A stretch of 64,000 nucleotides of DNA from Muricea muricata (GCA_963855995.1 OY979719.1:4774001-4838000), one strand, 5' to 3'. Positions 1 to 50,067 are shown, numbered from the stretch's first letter. Translations and numbers: made by a program. Notes: generated by a model from the letters alone, not told the origin.

Positions 1-368
1 TATTCATATATTTGGTGACCAGACCTTCAAAACAATCGATTTCAAAGCAAGTTAATAATGCTGAACAGAAGCTTAGCCAGAACTTTCAAAGGGTTGGGGG
101 CGGGAGCTCTGTAGAAACGAAAAATTATGATTGCCTGGGAGTCTGAATTGGATATGCATTGCCATGTCTGTCTCAATGACGAGGTGATGTACCCACGCTA
201 TGCATGTACCCAGGACGTTTCCACGCCGCCTTTACGTCGTCTTCCGCGTCACACGTACGCGCTGACCCCCTGGCTACGTCCCTGACGCTGAACATAAGCA
301 CTGCCCCCCCCAATTATCGAGTCGTTTACACCACTGTTTTCTAGAAATCAAAACAATATTTACATAAA
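1..368. other. No gene seen (window start)
   Basis: No coding segment or splice-flanked exon is recognisable here. The stretch ends just upstream of the ATG at 369 and may contain the promoter or 5' UTR of the hemopexin-like gene, but no clear TATA box or initiator can be assigned. Confidence 0.4.
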
Positions 369-1455
369 ATGGCTATTTTTCTTCTGAAGGAACTAAACGA
401 CGTGTATCTATTTGGACAAGATCACTTCATTCGTGCCATACCCTATATGGACACTGACAGGAAGAATGGACGTATCTACGAGTTCAGACCCTATACAAAA
501 TTTGTGGGGAATTGGTTTACTGGCTGGAAAAAAGTGCCTGAAGGTCCTTTACCGTATTCTAAAATGGATATTTTTCATACGCCTGATTTCTATAAACACT
601 TCTTAAAAAATAACGCCAAGTTTGGAGCCTCGTACGACACAGGCTGCTGTTACTGGCAACACTTCTTCAGGAATGGAACTTACTATAAGGTACTGCTACG
701 TTGTTTTGTGCTGTTGTTTCGCGTTCGCATTTCCTGCTGTGTAGTATTGGGTCGCTGTTGTGCTGCGTACGTTTTGATTTATGCTATTTTTCTCTCTATT
801 GTTGTTGTTCGCTGTTGCTTTGCGTTGCTATTTTGTGTCGTATCGTATTATCTTATTGTGCTGTGTGCGTTGTTCTTTTGTGCTGCGTTTCGTTCTTTTG
901 TGTTGTTTTGTGCTGTGTTGCATGTTTGTGTTGTTTTTTGTTCTCTTGTGGTATTTTGCTCTGTGTTGCATGTTTTGTGTTGTTTTGTGTTCTCTTGTGC
1001 TGTTATGTTGTTTTGCGCTGTGTTGTTTTGCGCTGCGTTGTTAAGTTTCGTTGCAGTGCGTTGATTTGTGCCGTTATGCTGCGCTGTTTTGCTCTGTGTT
1101 TGCTTCGTGTTGTTGTTTTGGACTATGTTGTTCTGTTGTGTTGTGTTGTTGTTTTGCACTATTGGGTTAATGTGCTGTATCTTGTATTCTTTTGTGCTTT
1201 GTCATGTTGTGTTGTGTCAAATAAGCTTCCATTATCTCACAGGTGGCCACGCACAACTTCAATAAACTTTTGATAGAAGATATGAGTGTAAAGTTTCCTG
1301 GAGCGCCGCGGAACCCGGATGCAACATGGTACGACAATGTTAAGAACGAATGGTATTTCTTTAAAGAAGATAGATATTACAAATGGGATGCAGCATCAGG
1401 AATGTTCACCGACAGAGGTCCTATTACCCTTTTATGGTCAACTATTTGCGTCTGA
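369..1455 (+). CDS. Hemopexin-like repeat protein, two exons (369-689 and 1243-1455)
   Basis: Exon 1 runs from ATG 369 (context aaaATGG) to the donor AAG|gtactg after 689. Exon 2 starts after an acceptor at 1241-1242 and ends at the stop 1453-1455. Both exons are in phase 0, giving about 177 residues. Exon 1 has VYLFGQDHFIRA and a tract rich in Tyr and Trp. Exon 2 has EWYFFKEDRYYKWD, close to the hemopexin blade pattern (YFFKG..YWRFD). Hemopexin domains are four-bladed propellers that bind haem, metal or matrix ligands; here only about two or three blades are visible and no signal peptide is seen at this start. The short tail PITLLWSTICV could instead be read-through past a donor at AGAG|gtccta, in which case the gene is longer. 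The family call is moderate and the function unknown. Confidence 0.55.
690..1242 (+). repeat. TG-rich degenerate satellite filling the hemopexin-like gene intron
   Basis: Nearly the whole intron consists of degenerate units such as ttgtgttgttttgtgctg. Because the repeat has few stop codons, several long frames rich in Cys, Val, Leu and Phe open through it on the + strand, and a frame rich in Asn, Gln and Thr opens on the - strand. These are low-complexity artefacts. The flanking gtactg donor and ttatctcacag acceptor show that it is intronic. Confidence 0.75.
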
Positions 1456-2787
1456 AACTTGCTTTTAGGAAATTTCAAAATATAAAATTGCCTGACAATT
1501 CTCCAAAAAGGAGATGAAACCGACGAGGTACTTCGTATACCGAATTTTTCGACGACAAAGCATGCTTTGCCAAGATTCTAAGTAGCACAATTTTAAAGAA
1601 AACCCCGACTTCTTGACATAGATATCCATGCTACATATATTATTAGGCCCGTCTTGAATGCAGAATGCAATGACGACGCAACACTGCCGATATTATTATT
1701 TCCTGAATAGTTAGTTAGTCCTGGCAATTTTGGCTTAAAATCTAAAATGTTTTAAACGACTGAGGATTTGCTGAGCGATTGCACACTCAAATTCTACCTT
1801 CTTAACTCTCAGACGTTTTGATGAAAAAAAATACTTCAAAATTAACATGTATATGAGAGAGTGATTGAAAATATATGATTCAAAATAAATAATAGCGTTA
1901 AAAGCGTTGATTCAAATTAGACTTATTCCAATACCATGTTGCTGCTTTAAGTGTAGAAATGAGACCAAATCTGAAATACGAGCGCAAGTTCCCACTTGAA
2001 ACAGAAAGAGGCAGACGTGGACATTAGAAAAGTTGAAAATTATAAAATGCTGTGAATGATTAATAAAATGAAGTAATACGTATCCCCATATTTGTGTTGC
2101 ATTACTTTCATCTATGTGGTACACAGCAAAAAATGAACAACCTGTTCTGGCCTGATGAAAACAGCCATGAACAATATTTTGCTGCCCACATTGTTCAAGG
2201 TTGTCAACAATATTGTTCAGCATTGTTACACCTGATTGCAGGCTAATTCAGGCTCAACAATACTGAACAATATTGTTGACAACCTTGAACAATGTGGGCA
2301 GCAAAATATTGTTCATGGCTGTTTTCATCAGGCCAGAACAGGTTGTTCATTTTTTGCTGTGTACAGAATAAAGCACAGAATGTCAACCTCTCTGTTTTCG
2401 CGTAGGGGCTATTAGCACTAAAAGAAGCAGTCGCCCCCCTCCGCTGGAGATAAACTGTATTTGAATATTTCCAGGGAATAGCGCATGCGCTGCACGGGGC
2501 TATCAGACGCGGGTCGCTTTGCAAACAATCGATTTCCCCTCAACCCCTAAACAGGTGTGAACAGGTATTATTAGAAATCCATAGATCGCATTCATTACAC
2601 TTAACTACATTATACAAATTGATGTCGTTCACAGCTTGCTTGGCGCAAGCGTGACTGTTCCGGACCGAAAGCTGGTCCTGTTTTGACGCCAGTATAACTG
2701 GGAGGGTTAATACGACATTGCGACGCAGAAAGAGGCGTGATAAAATAAGCTGCAATGAATAACAGCAGCAGGTTCGAAATCACAAGA
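1456..2787. other. Convergent intergenic region / probable 3' UTRs
   Basis: This lies between the ends of the hemopexin-like gene (+) and USP34 (-), so both 3' UTRs probably lie here. Apart from the palindromic element at 2122-2361, no coding segment is seen. Confidence 0.45.
2122..2361. mobile_element. Palindromic MITE, family A (Tc1/mariner-like, TA target)
   Basis: About 240 bp that is almost a perfect inverted repeat. It begins cacagcaaaaaatgaacaac and ends with the reverse complement, flanked by TA on both sides. Each arm is over 100 bp, with a short loop near 2230-2245. It encodes nothing. Related copies lie at 32429-32667 and about 32675-32888, with degraded ones near 9985-10090 and 55975-56190. 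The TA duplication and long arms fit a non-autonomous Tc1/mariner-type element; the superfamily is inference. Confidence 0.8.
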
Positions 2788-41616
<38,829 letters not shown>

Positions 41617-41770
41617 GCAAGAGACAGGGTTCGGACGAGTAAATAAGAGTAAAATCGAAGACGTTTCTAGGACTTTCAAGGCCATGCATATATCAGGAGA
41701 CTTAAAGACTAAACTGAGTTGTTGAATAATGTCCGATAAACTTGAAACAAATCTAACAGTGATGAACCAC

Positions 41771-41991
41771 CAGGGCCGCGGAGAGAGCTCGCGGGGCCCG
41801 GGGCAAAATTATCATTATTTTCAAAAAACCAAGACTAAAACCAGACGGACAGTACTCCAAAGCGTCAAGAATACCGCTAAATGGGGCCCTTGACGCCTTA
41901 CACTAGCCTCGATTATGATGGGCCTTGCTCAATTTTAGGGGGCTCGCATAGTTACCTCCTCTCCCCCCCCCCCCCCTCCTATGCGGCCCTG
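41771..41991. mobile_element. Short hAT-like non-autonomous element
   Basis: Ends cagggccgcgg and gcggccctg are inverted, and flanks tgaaccac (41763-41770) and tgaacaac (41992-41999) match at 7 of 8 bases. The body has a C-tract and no coding capacity. Confidence 0.65.
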
Positions 41992-42145
41992 TGAACAACC
42001 GCAATCAAATTTTCAAAGTTAAAGAAATGTCCAGAAATTAAAACAAGACGAATTCAGGGACTTTCAGACATAACTTGCACAAACATCATAGACATAAAAG
42101 ATGTATGAAATTTTACCAAAACTCAACTACGTTTCCCCCCACCAG

Positions 42146-42331
42146 GGTAATAATTCCGTGTTCTTAGTATGGCGAAAATAAATCTTAATCCAAGCCCTAA
42201 CCCAAACCCTAACCAGCGTTTTTTTTTGTCATGTTTTATAACTTTGATGGTTTGAAGAATTAAAGATTTGATTAGATTTAGGGCTTGGATTAAAATTTAA
42301 TTTCGCGTACTGAGAACACGGAATTATTACC
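42146..42331. mobile_element. Foldback element with perfect 8-bp TSD
   Basis: Ends ggtaataattccgtgttct and agaacacggaattattacc are inverted and flanked by identical cccaccag (42138-42145 and 42332-42339). The inner arm has aatccaagccctaaccc / agggcttggatt. 186 bp, non-coding. Confidence 0.8.
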
Positions 42332-42526
42332 CCCACCAGCGAAACTCGACCTAACTGAATGTCATGTTGCAAAATGTTGGCAAAGGTATCGCAGATCTCT
42401 AGCCTTCACTCTTGTGAAGGCAAGAAAAATGTAATTTTAAGCTACCTTATATGAGAGAGTTGTATGTATAATGTATGTTATAAGGCTGTTATACATTTTT
42501 ACCGGTATACTTTTACTAACAGGAGA

Positions 42527-42766
42527 CGGTTATATAAAAGGCGTTCAGCTTAAACGGTGGATAAGTCGAAAATATCATACAAGCCTATGAACTATTGACT
42601 GAAAGCGAACTAAACTTTTCGGTCGGAACATAACAACTACGCATAGAACCACATATTTAGTTAATAAAATTTAAGTTCAATTATTTACAAGATGAACAGG
42701 AGCATTTTTAAATTTTTGCTTATCCACCGTTTAAGCTAACGCCTATTACACAACCGACCCCTGAAA
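42527..42766. mobile_element. Foldback element, family E (copy 2)
   Basis: Left gttatataaaaggcgttcag and cttaaacggtggataag; right cttatccaccgtttaag, then acacaaccgacccc. The arms match the copy at 11811-12045. Confidence 0.7.
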
Positions 42767-44486
42767 ATTATGACTAAATTGCAACCAGGTATACTATGAA
42801 AACTGTATATGAAGACACTAGACTGGAGTGTCGAAACTTTGGGTCGTGAAATTGTGAATGCAATCGTTGTGTGGCGATTACATGTGTTAAATAAGAGCTG
42901 CTGGAGTAATTTGACCGCCTACGAATGCGACGCATCGAAGCAAAACATCATTTCTAGACAGTCATCTTGCACGGCGCCTCTCCAGCCGTTATCTCGCGCC
43001 CTGGTTTCGCAGTCGCGAACGATGTAGACAATACTCAAAGACAGGAAACCTACGACGAAGATAAAAAGCAGCTGCCTTCAAAACTCGCTATAGCTCGACA
43101 GTGAGATACCTCATCTAAATTTAAAGACAGCAAAGATGCAAGTGATCGCCTCGGAAGAAAGTCAGCAACATCATAGAAAGTTATTTTGCACGCAGCAGAA
43201 TTCGTCGAAATGACGTACATGGGTTTTTTGTAGATGATGACGATTATTTCTAGATTATCATGCTATTTAGAAATTAAAGACGTAAAAGGAGCCGACAGTG
43301 AACATCAACACCCACATAGCTGCAAGAAAAGTTTAAGGCAAAAAATTACAAACAAGAAAAGAGTTAGCACGAAGCTTCGAGATTTGAGCGTTTAAAGACT
43401 GTTGAAGCGCCATCTACTAATCAAAAATTATACAATCATCGACTCGCCGTCGTCATTCTGACTGTGGTCATCGATGTAATTAACACTTTCCCTTAACTCG
43501 GCGTGCAGGTGTAATTGCTTTGTAACAGGTTGGTTAACTGAAGGACATGACAAAGCGGACACCGCGAAAAGACCTAGATAGTATTCTGATAATAAATATG
43601 ACAGCCCAACATATAACTTTTAATAAAGCCATTAGGCAGTAAGATTTAAATAAATAAATTTTATTAATAGTAACGTTACTAATAAAATTTATTATCTTAA
43701 ATCTTACTGTCTAATAGCTTTATTAAAAGTTATATGTTGGGCTCTCATACATGTATTTATTATAAGAATTCGGTTTCCGCCTGGCAAATCTCTAGCTACC
43801 TATATTAGTAGATATCACAAAACCTTGATTAAACTGAATTAAACTTTATTCAAGTTTCACCTCATTTCCCGAGAAAAATAAGGATATGCAGCTCTTAATA
43901 GATCAAAAAACACATACCGTCCATTATCTGACAGCGCGCAACATAGAATAAATAAAGAAAAGCGTGCAATTTCGAGAGAGTCTTGGTAATTTTATTGGGA
44001 AATCTACAAGCATTTTACTTTTCGCTTCTTCAACACGGCCCTTATTTTTTGTGCCTTTCCATAGTATAAATTATCGAAAGGCAGAATAAGAGAGGAATAG
44101 GGTGCAGGTACCCATTTGTCTGGTCTGATGAAAATACCAAAGACGTTCCTTTTTTACGAAAATATCTATGACACAAAATTTTGTCCAGTATTTTCTTGGT
44201 TACATTGCAAAGAGCACTCAAATTGACAATATAATTTCTTTGGTAGAATTCGCTGCATCTTGTTTTATTAAAATAACGCTTTGTTACTTTTACGAAGTGA
44301 CGATGAAAACAGTTCTTAAGATAAATTCAGCGGAACGATAAATGGAAACTAAAGATTCATCATCGCGCAGCTGAGATCAGACCCCTTGTTTGTTGAAATT
44401 GGATTGCAAAACGTTTGCGAATTGCAAAACAACTTTAGTTTAATCGAAACAACGAGTGCGGACGAAGGGACTTTCTTTAGGAACCT
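42767..44486. other. Intergenic region between USP34 and the GPCR pair
   Basis: The first USP34 exon and its promoter are expected here (minus strand), but no convincing start-plus-donor exon was identified. A palindrome at 43604-43742 is the only clear structure. The genes on either side are divergent, so this may hold two promoters. Confidence 0.4.
43604..43742. mobile_element. Near-perfect palindrome / foldback element
   Basis: Arms agcccaacatataactttta and taaaagttatatgttgggct flank gtaagatttaa / ttaaatcttac and an AT-rich centre. About 139 bp, non-coding. Confidence 0.8.
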
Positions 44487-45383
44487 GTGAACAACATGGC
44501 CGCCAACCTACAACTGCAAGGCGCCGTTCTGACGTCGGCTGTGGCATTTGGTGTTCTAGGAAACGTACCTGTCATCGTGTCGATATGTTGCAAACGAAGC
44601 CTGCTCAAAAACATATACTACCATCTCATTCTGCACTTGGCAATCTGCGATCTTTTCTTCTTGTTATTCTTTGGCCATCGATCGCTTCACGTTCTTATCT
44701 TCTCTGCAAGACTTGGTGGCCAGGACATACCATGTTTTTTTACTGCCGGGGAAAACTTTCTCGTCCTAATCTCCATACTCCGTTATCGAGCAATTCTACA
44801 TCCACTTAAGCCTGCCGTACGACGCAGAACATTTGAAGGTCATCTCAGCTGGAATTTACACATTGGGCGTCATTTGCGTCGTCCCAGACGCGCTCGCACT
44901 TCGCTTTGACGTTTGGATGCTATCTGAAATGGCCAGCTGACTCAATGGGCATTGCTTACTCGGTGTTCCTGTTCCCGGCCGGAACTCAATATTTCATTCC
45001 TGTCGTTTTCCTCTCCATGCTTTACTTTAAGATTGGCAAAGAAGTCCTAAACCGGAACAACACGTTTCAGGAAATGGAAGCAAGTACACAACGCCACGTA
45101 TCGCGAAGGACATTGCAAAACAAGAGAATAAGGAAAGTAAAACCGTTGTTGGTGAGCGCTTTACGATCGTTGCGTGTTTTATTCTCTCAGGTTTTCCAGC
45201 ACAATTATGTACATTGCCTTTTTGATCATGTCGAAAGAGAGACCAAGTTATTTTCTGCTCTTCCAAGCCTGGTACCTTTTTGGAACAGCTGTCACCAGCC
45301 CGTACGTTTATGGGGCACTCGACAAGAAGATATTTTCTTTCTTTAAACATTGTCATTGTCGAAAGAGAAGACGTAATAGATAA
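44487..45383 (+). pseudogene. Rhodopsin-like GPCR pseudogene, frameshifted
   Basis: Single-exon class A GPCR remnant. Met 44487 opens with TM1 (FGVLGNVPVIVSI, with the GN motif), TM2 (LHLAICDLFFLL) and TM3 end LRYRAILHPL. The frame is lost near 44835: the TM4-like SAGIYTLGVICVVPDAL is in another frame, TM5 (FGCYLKW... TQYFIPVVFL) in a third from about 44906, and TM6-TM7 (PYVYGALDKK) needs another shift near 45170. At least three disruptions make a working receptor very unlikely unless the assembly is wrong here. It resembles the intact receptor at 47039-48070 and lies in the same orientation, so it is probably a tandem duplicate. Confidence 0.82.
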
Positions 45384-45617
45384 ATAAAGCTAATGTTGTA
45401 AAAATATGTCACTCCAAGTATATACCGTCTTGGTAATAGTTTAGCAACTGGAAACCTTCTTTTTTTCTAAAGTGGAAGCATCATAACATGGTGATGATTA
45501 AATGAGGATTGAGTTGGATTGTTTTGTCTTTTTAAATGCTTGTTTGGCTAGCAAAAGATTAGCATTTTGATAAAGTGCGACAGAACTCCATCTGATATTG
45601 CGTGTCGAAGCTTTAAG

Positions 45618-45762
45618 GCCGTTTTCCACTAGGCGGAATTTTGCACGCGAAGCGACATTTTCGGCGCGACTGAAAACGTTGAACTGCTCTCAACTTTTGT
45701 GGCTGCACAATTTTGGCGGAAAATGTCGCCGCGCGCGCAAAATTCCACCTAGTGGAAATCAG
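45618..45762. mobile_element. Foldback element with 7/8-bp TSD
   Basis: Arms ttccactaggcggaattttgc and gcaaaattccacctagtggaa (21-bp arms, one mismatch shown by g/t) enclose gacattttcggcgcg / cggaaaatgtcgccg. Flanks gctttaag and gctttaat match at 7 of 8 bases. Confidence 0.75.
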
Positions 45763-45954
45763 GCTTTAATGTGATGAATATCACTCGAATATTGTGACTG
45801 AATGCATTTACAATATACAATATGGAAACTTTCAGTTTAGTTTTCTAATACAAGACATTGTCAAAACTGAAAACGGGAAATTTATGTTCATTAATAGGAA
45901 AAATAACATGTCACTACAAAGGCTCAGGTTTTGTGAAGCAATAAGCGTTTAGAT

Positions 45955-46130
45955 AATATAAAACATAATCCGAAGATTAGCATCTTGAAACCCAAAATAT
46001 GAGTTAAGCAAGAAAATTAACTCATATTTTGGGTTAAATTAACTCATATTTTGGGTTTCAAGATGCTAATCTTCGGATTATGTTTCGTATTATATTTTTT
46101 GAAATTGTCGGCTGGTATTGGTTTTTTGAA
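45955..46130. mobile_element. Foldback MITE, family C (copy 2)
   Basis: Arms cataatccgaagattagcat and atgctaatcttcggattatg meet around a partly duplicated aactcatattttgggtt centre. It matches the copy at 7095-7280. Confidence 0.8.
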
Positions 46131-47038
46131 TAAGCGTTTTAAAATTTATTTTTAGACTCTTGCCCACTTCAAAATGACACGTTAACCAATCAGCGTAGCG
46201 CAAAACCAATGTCAATTTTGCAATTAGTATAAGCGTAAAATTTGAAGAAGTCAACGAATTAACTGTTATCGTAAGCTGTCATAGTCACACTCATATTACA
46301 CAGACTGTACTAAGCCTTTGCGCAACATGCTTTCATATCTAAACCCCGCTATCAACAACTCGAGTGTTATCTAAGCGGTTCACTTATAGATGTAGCAGAT
46401 ACACTGTAATATATATATAATACGTAGTTTTACAATAATTGAGCAAAATCGTGTTTGCCCAAACTCGGATGAAAAACTGGGCAAAACAACATTCAGAATA
46501 ATTGTTGAAAGTAAAATTGATTTTTCCATCGAAAACAAATAACAACCCCGCGGACTATCCCACATGCAGGCAAAACAGAAACTGTTGCAAGAAACAGCCG
46601 AAAGTAACAAAAGTAAAATGCAATTATTTTAATCGCTTATTTCAAACCGAATCGACAGGTGCAGTCTCGCACTAATTCCGTAATATTTGTTCTTTGCTTC
46701 AACATCTTGCATGGGCTTCCATTAAAAAAAGCCTTATCTCTATCACAAAACTATAAATAAAGATAACGCGTCTTGCGCAGCGAGTATTCATTGTTTCCGC
46801 GAGTTGGCAGAAGACCTTTAAGCGAGATGATTGGAACAGATAATAACAGCTGTAAAATGCACGACTAAGTAGCATCTAATGAGCAGTAATGAGCCTCATA
46901 CCCCTATACATATATCAGTTTCCAACATCGGTGTTGTACAGTGCTTCGAAAATATTCCTGCCATAGCCGGTGTATTTTCAAGGGCCTCAAAGCTTCCACC
47001 CACTGTTCGAAGTTATACATCACACCACAAGAAGAAGC

Positions 47039-48070
47039 ATGGAGTATGTGTTGGGCTTCATCAACGCGCTGATCATTTTTTTCGGGGGCACGGGGAATAT
47101 CCTCATCATAGTCTCGCTTTGTTATCAAAGAAAGTTACTGAAGAAAAACATCCACTACTACTTGGTGTTACACCTCGCCATTTGCGATCTCGTCTGTCTC
47201 CTGTTTCCCGTCGAAGATGTGCACGTTTCGTTCGGCGGAAAGTCTTTCCCCTTTTCAACGGCGTTTTGTAAGAGCTGGACGACGCTTCTCACGACGTTCT
47301 TCACAATGGAAGTCGAGGTCATCTTGATTATTTGCGCGGTTCGTTGTCGCGCGGTCTTTTACCCGTTGCGCGCGCCCCTGAAACGATGGCAGATAAACGT
47401 CGCGCTAGCAGTAGCTTGGGTCATCGCCGTTTTATGCGTATCCCCGCTTTTCTGGCTGTACCATTACTCTTCACGTCGTTCCAAATGTGACATAGATTGG
47501 CCAGGCGAATCATTCAGACTCGCATACACGCTATTCCTGTCCGCTGTACAATATTTCATTCCTGTGCTACTGTTAGCCTTTGTATACTATCAAATCTACG
47601 TCAAAATTCAGCGGCAACGTCGACGAAGACAACTCCTTATGGCCTCCACAGACGCAAGGAAAGAGGTCCAGAGACGAACGTTTCTTCAAACGTTACGACG
47701 CGATAAAAATGGGCGCATAATCCTGATTAGCTTCGTCATAGTTCTTTGCTACGCAGTCTGTGCATTTCCCATGCAATGCATCTCGATTCTATGGGCTACC
47801 GGTACAGCAATTTCCTTTAAGTTTTACTACGCATCCTACGTCTTGTTCCTGGCCGGCGTCTGCTCCATCAACCCGTTTATATATAAAGCGTTGGACAAGA
47901 GGGTATTCCTGCTTCTGCATCAGCTCGCGAAGAAAACATTCGGTAAGAAAGCTAATAGGAAGATTAAGGACGCCAGGAGGAGCAGAAGTGAAATGACCAT
48001 ACTGAGTACCAGAAACACAGAGAATATACTCGTACAAAATCTGCCAACCGCACCGTTGTGTTCAGAATAA
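47039..48070 (+). CDS. Rhodopsin-like (class A) G protein-coupled receptor
   Basis: Intact single exon, 343 residues from Met 47039; an in-frame ATG at 46970 would add 23 residues without a signal peptide. Seven hydrophobic segments are visible. TM1 has GGTGNILI, TM2 LHLAICDLVCLL, the TM3 end CAVRCRAVFYPL, TM5 AVQYFIPVLLLAFVYYQI, TM6 LCYAVCAFPM and TM7 SINPFIYKALDKR. A Cys in CKSWTT at the top of TM3 and one in SKCDIDW in loop 2 could form the usual disulfide. The third loop and C-tail are basic. Arg of the DRY motif is kept but its neighbours are V and C, and CWxP reads CAFP. The ligand is unknown; similar orphan receptors are abundant in invertebrates. It is adjacent to a broken relative. 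Confidence 0.88.
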   Translation: MEYVLGFINALIIFFGGTGNILIIVSLCYQRKLLKKNIHYYLVLHLAICDLVCLLFPVEDVHVSFGGKSFPFSTAFCKSWTTLLTTFFTMEVEVILIICAVRCRAVFYPLRAPLKRWQINVALAVAWVIAVLCVSPLFWLYHYSSRRSKCDIDWPGESFRLAYTLFLSAVQYFIPVLLLAFVYYQIYVKIQRQRRRRQLLMASTDARKEVQRRTFLQTLRRDKNGRIILISFVIVLCYAVCAFPMQCISILWATGTAISFKFYYASYVLFLAGVCSINPFIYKALDKRVFLLLHQLAKKTFGKKANRKIKDARRSRSEMTILSTRNTENILVQNLPTAPLCSE

Positions 48071-48629
48071 AAACGAACGCCGTAGCAAACATGCGCCATT
48101 TATAATTATTTACTTAGCTTTGTCAATGGTAGGATAAATTTATTTCTTGGTTAATTTACGTGCTTGAAGTCTCCACGATGCACATTTGAACGGCCAGAAG
48201 AAGCTTAGAACAACAAGAGCTACAACAACCGTACAGGATGCAGCAAAGTAGTTGAAGGAGCTGTGGAGCATTTCACGCATATTTTATTTCTTTATTTTCC
48301 TGCCATTTTACGAGTTTCTTATGGATACAGTTGGATTCTAAACTCGAAAACGTCGGCCAAACGCTTTCAAGCTTCTTATGCGCAGAAGCATACATATGCG
48401 TGAAAGATGGCACTGCCCCTTTAAGTAGACTAAAAAGTAAAACACTTCAACTTTTGCTTGAGTAAAGTCAGAGTACTAACTGAAAATTTTACTCAAAAGT
48501 GCACTACTACAATAGTATTTGATTTAAACACTATCTACAATGGTATTTAAAGTCTTTTGCGTTATACATACGTTGTACTTGTGAACCCTAGGTATTCAAA
48601 TTTTAATGTAACTTGTTTAAAGTAATAAA

Positions 48630-48955
48630 GAGAAACAGATGGTGGATGCACTTTTTCAGTGAGCAGTACAAAACTTTGGAATAGTTTAACACTTGAGGAT
48701 AGGAAGGCAGATTCATTGAAAAATTTTAAGAAAAATTTGTGGAGTAAGATGTTTAAGAAACAGAAATTTTTACAACATTTTGGAGCAAATTAAATAGTTT
48801 GTAGTATTCTACAAATTTCTTAGCAAGTTTTGGACTATATGGTAGTTATGCACGTATAATTATGCACGGATTCTCAGCTGTGAATAAATAATTTTTGAGG
48901 GCCATGAGTTTGTTAGCCTTTGGCTAATTAGTGCTCCCCTCGTGAAATAAAGTCC

Positions 48956-48994
<39 letters not shown>
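48630..48994 (+). mobile_element. LINE (non-LTR retrotransposon) 3' end, 5'-truncated
   Basis: The + frame reads GGCTFSVSSTKLWNSLTLED, then RKADSLKNFKKNLWSKMFKK, and ends at a stop at 48791-48793. This is the typical C-terminus of a LINE reverse transcriptase ORF (S..K.WNSLP...S...FKK.L). It is followed by a short 3' UTR with gtgctcccctcgtgaaataa and a (taac)n tail at about 48955-48994, a normal non-LTR end. Nothing upstream of the last 50 codons is present, as expected of 5' truncation. Confidence 0.75.
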
Positions 48995-48995
<1 letters not shown>

Positions 48996-49544
48996 GATGT
49001 AAAGACTTTTGAAAGATTTTTAACAATGTGCAGTAAATAAAATTCAATTTTTTTGGTTTTGTCTTTTTGTCCCCAAGGCAATTTGCCCCAACTCATTTCA
49101 TCTCGAACCAACTCACCCCAGGTCGTCACGCCCCAATATTAACTCGATACCAAAGCTGTGTGTTTTGTAAACAAAAATGTAAGTACTACTTAGAACACAA
49201 GTGGCCAAGTGGCACAAGTTTGAAAATACATCCTATATAAGGTGAGAATTTAATCAAAGTTAAAGTTTATTAAAATCAACAGATTCTTTCACACTCATGA
49301 ATTCTTTTGTGCTTTCCTGATGAATCATTAATGAATTTCATAAATAAAAAGACATTGTCAAAACAGCACTATCACTGATGGTAAAAAATCCCACTAATGC
49401 ACCAATACATGTGTTTATTAGTAAAATCAGTTAAAATGCAAATTTATGATTTATTTTAATTGTGTTATAGACAAAATCCACCAAAGTGTGTTTACAACCA
49501 ATTCACATTTTAAGACCACTCACATGTCTAGTTAGCATTTTATT

Positions 49545-50000
49545 AGCTTGCGGCAGCATAATGAAGAGCCAGAACATTATGGTATCCTACCATGTGCAAA
49601 AGACTGGAACTCATTACTTGAAAACATTAGAGAAATGATATCCCTGTCGACATTTAAATGTTCAGTTTATGGGCATCTTTTAGAACTTGATAAAAACTCC
49701 TATATTAGTAGTGTATAAGAATATGTGTGTTTATGTTTATGTGTGTGTATATATAATATATGCGTATGTGCATATACTTGTGAGCGTATATGTGTATTGT
49801 TATTTGTACATATGAGTGTACACACATTTGTGTGTGTCTAATTATGTGTGTGTATGTATGTGTGTAAATATGTGTGTATGTGTATACATACATAGATAAT
49901 TGTAATAATTGTAGTCACTGTTCTCCCGTTGATACCAGCATATTGCTGGGATTTTTAACAGTTAAAATAAAGTATCTATTATAATTATTATTATTATGTG
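49545..50000 (+). mobile_element. Second LINE 3' end with internal microsatellite
   Basis: The + frame reads PCAKDWNSLLENIREMISLS and then TFKCSVYGHLLELDKNS, again the C-terminal pattern of a LINE ORF. It is followed by a TG/TATG microsatellite (49710-49895) and ends gataccagcatattgctggg ... aaataaagtatctattataattattatt, with a short hairpin and simple tail. It is not the same family as the copy at 48630. Confidence 0.65.
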
Positions 50001-50067
50001 AATAATTTGAATCTGGGAATTGGGTAGCAACAAATAAACATTGTTAGCCGAAGATGATCATGCATTT

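Larger units (their letters stand above)
45384..47038. other. Spacer between the two GPCR copies
   Basis: No further coding segment seen. It holds the foldback elements at 45618-45762 and 45955-46130. The rest is AT-rich and probably contains the promoter of the intact receptor. Confidence 0.5.

Noticed and set aside
701-1273. Cys/Val/Leu-rich membrane-protein-like frames
   Set aside because: They arise from the TG-rich intron satellite; three overlapping frames are all open, which indicates composition and not coding.
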